Shown: one piece after another, positions 60,932-64,000 of the stretch
Layout of the letters: each line of letters starts with the position of its first letter
Position numbering within the stretch: position 1 is the stretch's first letter
Assembly: GCA_002329205.1 (NCBI GenBank)
Contig: DCTC01000002.1
Span: forward strand, 186,001 to 250,000
Direction of reading: 5' to 3'
Length of the DNA stretch: 64,000 bases
Source of the DNA: Candidatus Roizmanbacteria bacterium UBA1450
GTDB lineage: Bacteria; Patescibacteriota; Microgenomatia; UBA1406; GWC2-37-13
Translations under genes and position numbers: made by a program
Notes under the pieces: generated by a model
The model's input: only the letters and a program-made list of their open reading frames with translations
Told to the model about the DNA's origin: nothing
The model's database searches: none

Positions 60932-60957
60932 AAAAGGACGGGTTTCCCCGTCCTTTT
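60932..60957. terminator. Terminator of the DsbA-like gene (possibly bidirectional)
   Basis: The stem AAAAGGACGGG (60932-60942)/CCCGTCCTTTT (60947-60957) with a TTTC loop has T-runs on both strands. It lies 21 bases past the stop of the minus-strand DsbA-like gene. Confidence 0.9.
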
Positions 60958-60977
60958 CTATCAAATTGCGTTAAGTA

Positions 60978-61850
60978 TTATTGCGCTCCCTGGGACTCAA
61001 ACAGTATGTCGTGATACTCCCAGAATTTTCCTTGCTCCTGAGCACAAACGGAAGCTTGTGCTGCACGCTCTGCATTCGGGTGAATCTGGGTAAGCGGCAG
61101 ATGTTTGTATGCTATGGCTACATCATTCGGATAATCAGCCTGAATCTGCTTGACTGTTGCGTAGGCTCTTGCACAGAACGGGCATTCAAAGTCAGAGAAT
61201 TCAACTATGATTACCTTTGCATTTCTGGATCCGGAGATAGGTGAGTTATTCACAGCTACGTCGACAGGTTCCGGTTTGAAAGCAGCTGTCTCAGGATCAC
61301 TACAGAATTGCTGCAGCTCTTCAGAGTAATCTTCACAGTTTGCGGATCCGGTGCCTTCGATTTCTTTGTCGATAATTTCCTTGAAAGTTTCATATGGAAA
61401 TGCTCCACCGAGGAATTTTCCGTTGATGAAGAAACCCGGAGTTCCCTGTACAGAAAGACTTGCAGCCTGTTCCATATCCGCCTGTACGGCAGATGTGGTT
61501 TGATCAGAATCAAGACATTGTGTGAATTTATCTTTATCGAGATCGAGCTCTTCTGCATAGGCAATTAGTTTGTCTTCAGCAAGAGGAGATTCCTGCTGCC
61601 CGGCTCCTGTACCTGCTACAGTGCCATTTGTCTGGATATCTTTTACCTGATAAAAAGTGTAAGCCTGAAACAGGAAAAGTGCGACAATCAGTATTGTTAA
61701 TAAATTAAACTGCTGACTCAATCTGTTCATTACAGAATTGATCGCCTTCTGCTCTTGCGGAGTTGTATCAGTATTTTTTGCTGATTCTTGCTCTACTGGA
61801 GCTTTTGAGGCAGTAGTTTTTGGTGACTTTGCGTCTTTTTTACTTGCCAT
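60978..61850 (-). CDS. Membrane-anchored DsbA-like thioredoxin protein with permuted halves
   Basis: This 290-residue protein has a Lys/Thr-rich N-terminus, one membrane helix (about 49-68) and an extracellular part in which the DsbA halves are in reverse order. First comes the usual C-terminal half (LAEDKLIAYAEELDLDKDKF, then the cis-Pro strand GTPGFFING near 136). After a linker with two cysteines comes the usual N-terminal half with the active site FSDFECPFCARAY (CPFC near 222). It ends at ILFESQGAQ, exactly where a normal DsbA would continue into LAEDKL. A terminator follows, so no tail has been lost to a frameshift. It probably acts in extracellular disulfide chemistry. Confidence 0.82.
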   Translation of the reverse strand: MASKKDAKSPKTTASKAPVEQESAKNTDTTPQEQKAINSVMNRLSQQFNLLTILIVALFLFQAYTFYQVKDIQTNGTVAGTGAGQQESPLAEDKLIAYAEELDLDKDKFTQCLDSDQTTSAVQADMEQAASLSVQGTPGFFINGKFLGGAFPYETFKEIIDKEIEGTGSANCEDYSEELQQFCSDPETAAFKPEPVDVAVNNSPISGSRNAKVIIVEFSDFECPFCARAYATVKQIQADYPNDVAIAYKHLPLTQIHPNAERAAQASVCAQEQGKFWEYHDILFESQGAQ

Positions 61851-61944
61851 TATTGAAATAAAATTAGTAATAATTACAAAATACGAATGTGTTCATCATA
61901 CAGGAGATTCTTTAAAAAATAAAGCATCAGATCTTCTTTGATTG

Positions 61945-62283
61945 TTAGAGAATTACAGTACCATTTTCCAAATCATTACTGACAGGGATAATGACCGGTT
62001 CGTCGTTTTTTACGGCAGACAAAACCATCCCCTGAGATTCACGTCCCATCATTTTCTTCGGTTCTAAATTCGCAACAAAAAGGAATTTTTTACCTTGAAA
62101 ATCTTCGGGTGTGTACCATTTCTGCATACCCGTAAAAATGGTTCTTATTCCGTAATCATCTCCGAAGTTTACTGACAGTTCAATCAGTTTATTTGATTCT
62201 TCAACTTTTTTTGCTTCAAGTACTTCACCGACACGGATGTCGATTTTCAGAAGGTCGCTGAATGTTGTGTTGTCTTTTTTCAT
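61945..62283 (-). CDS. tRNA-binding OB-fold protein (Trbp111/CsaA/MetG C-terminal type)
   Basis: This 112-residue domain has the family pattern FSDLLKIDIRVGEVLEAKKVE, IRTIFTGMQKWYTPEDFQGKKFLFVANLEPKKMMGRESQGMVL. It matches free-standing tRNA-binding proteins and the C-terminal dimerisation domain of methionyl-tRNA synthetase. It starts 3 bases after alaS. It may be a trans-acting tRNA-binding part for MetRS or another synthetase. Confidence 0.9.
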   Translation of the reverse strand: MKKDNTTFSDLLKIDIRVGEVLEAKKVEESNKLIELSVNFGDDYGIRTIFTGMQKWYTPEDFQGKKFLFVANLEPKKMMGRESQGMVLSAVKNDEPVIIPVSNDLENGTVIL

Positions 62284-62286
62284 GAG

Positions 62287-64000
62287 TTATTTTGCATAAA
62301 TTCTAAACATATTGTTCCCGATTTTTTTGAGTTTTTCTATTGAGATGTGACCGATTTCTTTTGTGTTTTTGACATGAGGGCCGCCGCAAAATTCTTTGGA
62401 ATATGCATCATTGATATCTGCATTATCTTCACCGATAAAATAGATATTTACTTGATCAGGATATTTTTCTTTAAAAAAGGAGCGAGCACCAATTTTTTCC
62501 GCTTCGGACTTCGGTAAAACCACATTCTTGACAGGTAATGATTTATTGATTTGTTGATTTACGATCTCTTCTATCTTTTCTTTATCATCATTTTTTGGTG
62601 GATTTACAGTATAAAAATCAAATCGAAGCCGTTCGGCTGTGATATTGGAACCTTCCTGCCTTACCGAATTGCCAAGCACATCAAATAATGCTTGATGAAT
62701 AAGATGTGTTGCAGTGTGGTATTTGATCGTTTGTTCTGAATGATCAGCCAAACCGCCTTTGAAGCGCTGTTCCGCTGATGTTCGAGATTTTTCTCGATGC
62801 TTTTCAACCTCCGAACGCCAAGCCTCACGATCAATTTTTTGTCCGCGTTCTTCAAGTATTTCTTGTGTGATTTCAAGTGGGAATCCATACGACTGGTAGA
62901 GGTCAAATGCTTGTTTGGCATCAACTTCTTTTACTTTCTCAATTTCGCGCAAACCCCTTTCAAGAGTACGTTGAAATTTGGATATTTCTTCGGTGACGAC
63001 GGGAATAATGATATTTCTATCTTCTTCCGAATTGAAATAGATGCCCTCATAGGTTTCAAGTACTTGCTCGATAATCGGTATTATTGATTCAATTGAAAAA
63101 CCGTTATTGAGTTTTCGCACCTTTACAAGAGCTCGACGAAGTAATCTCCGCAATATGTATCCTTGTTCTTTGTTGGATGGTGTGATTCCGTCTTTGATGA
63201 TAAAAGATGCTGTTTTCAAATGATCGGCGATGATGCGGATGGGAGTCTTATTCATATCATCCTCGTATGAAACGCCTGAAGCTAGCTCGACACCCTGGAT
63301 GATCGATGAAAAGACATCAGTTTTGAAAATATCCGGATCATCGTTAGCCGCAGCCAGAAGTCTTTCCAGTCCTCCTCCAAAATCAACATTCATTTTCGGA
63401 AGTTCAGAAAATGTTCCGTCCTGCATTTTTTTGTACTGCATAAAAACCGAGTTTCCGATCTCCATAAAACGGCCGCAGTCACAGTTGGGGTGGCATGTCT
63501 CACCATATGCAGGATCATGTTTGACATCAAATTGATAGAATACTTCACTGTCCGGACCACCTGGCTCGCCTGGCGGCATATGTTCGGGGACGCCTGCCCG
63601 GGACCACCAGTTTTTTTCAGCCCCGTACAAAAAAATCCGTTCTCCGATTTCGGCTTTCATTCCTGCCTTTTGAAAAATATCCTTCCAGATTGCAATACTT
63701 TCTTTGTCCTGAGGGACAGAGCTATTTCCTTCAAAAGCCGTGACATATAGTCTTTGAGGATCGAGTCCGAGACCGATTTTCTTGTCAGTCAAAAAGGTGA
63801 AGAGATTATTAAGTTGTTCTTCTTTGAAATAGTCTCCGAGAGACCAGTTGCCCATCATCTCAAAAAATGTATCGTGACGATTATCACCGACTTCTTCAAT
63901 ATCCTGTGCTCTGATACAAGGCTGGACATTGTAAAGGCGATTTCCCAACGGATGTTCTTCACCGAGAAGATAGGGGACGAGCTGCTGCATTCCTGATCCG
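62287..64000 (-). CDS. alaS: Alanine--tRNA ligase (5' end outside window)
   Basis: The reading frame is open to the window edge (GSGMQQLVPYLLG), so about 40-60 N-terminal residues lie outside. The catalytic part has CIRAQDIEEVGDNRHDTFFEMMGNWSLGDYFK and EPGGPDSEVFY. The editing domain has HTATHLIHQALFDVLG (zinc His pair) and CGGPHVKNTKEIG. The protein stops right after the editing domain (MFRIYAK), so the C-terminal oligomerisation/C-Ala domain is absent, as in other reduced CPR forms. Confidence 0.95.
   Translation of the reverse strand, partial: GSGMQQLVPYLLGEEHPLGNRLYNVQPCIRAQDIEEVGDNRHDTFFEMMGNWSLGDYFKEEQLNNLFTFLTDKKIGLGLDPQRLYVTAFEGNSSVPQDKESIAIWKDIFQKAGMKAEIGERIFLYGAEKNWWSRAGVPEHMPPGEPGGPDSEVFYQFDVKHDPAYGETCHPNCDCGRFMEIGNSVFMQYKKMQDGTFSELPKMNVDFGGGLERLLAAANDDPDIFKTDVFSSIIQGVELASGVSYEDDMNKTPIRIIADHLKTASFIIKDGITPSNKEQGYILRRLLRRALVKVRKLNNGFSIESIIPIIEQVLETYEGIYFNSEEDRNIIIPVVTEEISKFQRTLERGLREIEKVKEVDAKQAFDLYQSYGFPLEITQEILEERGQKIDREAWRSEVEKHREKSRTSAEQRFKGGLADHSEQTIKYHTATHLIHQALFDVLGNSVRQEGSNITAERLRFDFYTVNPPKNDDKEKIEEIVNQQINKSLPVKNVVLPKSEAEKIGARSFFKEKYPDQVNIYFIGEDNADINDAYSKEFCGGPHVKNTKEIGHISIEKLKKIGNNMFRIYAK

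Noticed and set aside
1..64000. Recoding of TGA as glycine
   Set aside because: Many well-conserved genes end at TGA at the expected place and none needs an internal TGA to be read.

Overview
The window reads like a chromosome segment of a Candidate Phyla Radiation (Patescibacteria) bacterium, most likely of the Microgenomates type. The reasons are a sugar transferase beside a DUF4012 protein, minimal PilN/PilO-like proteins, a short RecO without a zinc finger, an IMP dehydrogenase without CBS domains, an alanyl-tRNA synthetase without the C-terminal C-Ala region, a giant Gly-rich/Fn3 surface protein with a MacB-like ABC transporter, and many short overlaps between genes. TGA is used as a normal stop, so the recoded Gracilibacteria/SR1 code is not in use. 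The lineage is inferred; no rRNA is present.

Layout. 1-8.1 kb (+): sugar transferase, DUF4012 protein, recO, glyS, rpsT, PilN/PilO-like proteins and an Fn3/Ig surface protein. 8.1-17.1 kb (+): a complete shikimate/Phe/Tyr operon (DAHP synthase, chorismate mutase, tyrA, pheA, aroB, aroA, aroK, DUF1653, aroE, aroD, aroC). 17.1-29.7 kb (+): a branched-chain amino-acid operon (ilvE, ilvB, ilvN, leuA, ilvA, an S23-type four-helix gene, ilvD, ridA, ilvC, an unknown gene, leuC, leuD). leuB lies apart at 39.1 kb. 29.8-39.1 kb (+): a surface protein operon with a 2200-residue secreted protein and an ABC ATPase/permease pair. 40.4-50.3 kb (mostly -): serS, a membrane protein, rdgB, a phosphoribosyltransferase, a HAM1/IMPDH-like fusion, guaA, guaB and an adenosine-deaminase-like gene, which together form a purine salvage and quality-control cluster. 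50.4-54.6 kb: a guanidino-group hydrolase, a GNAT enzyme, a LysRS-HD fusion and greA. 54.7-60.9 kb: tRNA-Glu followed by a more GC-rich accessory stretch (cohesin/dockerin-like protein, class IV aminotransferase, GT2-GH26 fusion). 61-64 kb (-): a DsbA-like protein with permuted halves, a tRNA-binding protein and alaS, which is cut by the window edge.

The two amino-acid operons carry the clearest regulatory discovery. Each begins with a promoter, a tiny leader ORF and an antiterminator/terminator pair. The aromatic operon leader has seven consecutive Phe/Tyr codons (FYFYFFF). The branched-chain operon leader has seven consecutive Val/Leu/Ile codons (VLIVLLI). This is classic ribosome-mediated transcription attenuation, and both leader ORFs lie almost at the predicted transcript 5' end.

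The second discovery is a family of intergenic hairpins inside the branched-chain operon, built from 7-nt quasi-repeats arranged as inverted arms. One copy encloses an S23/IVP-type four-helix gene and the others have no ORF. One arm-like stretch lies inside leuD. Other unusual items are a pair of 79-bp inverted repeats bracketing guaB, several domain fusions (LysRS-HD, HAM1-IMPDH-like, GT2-GH26) and the permuted DsbA.
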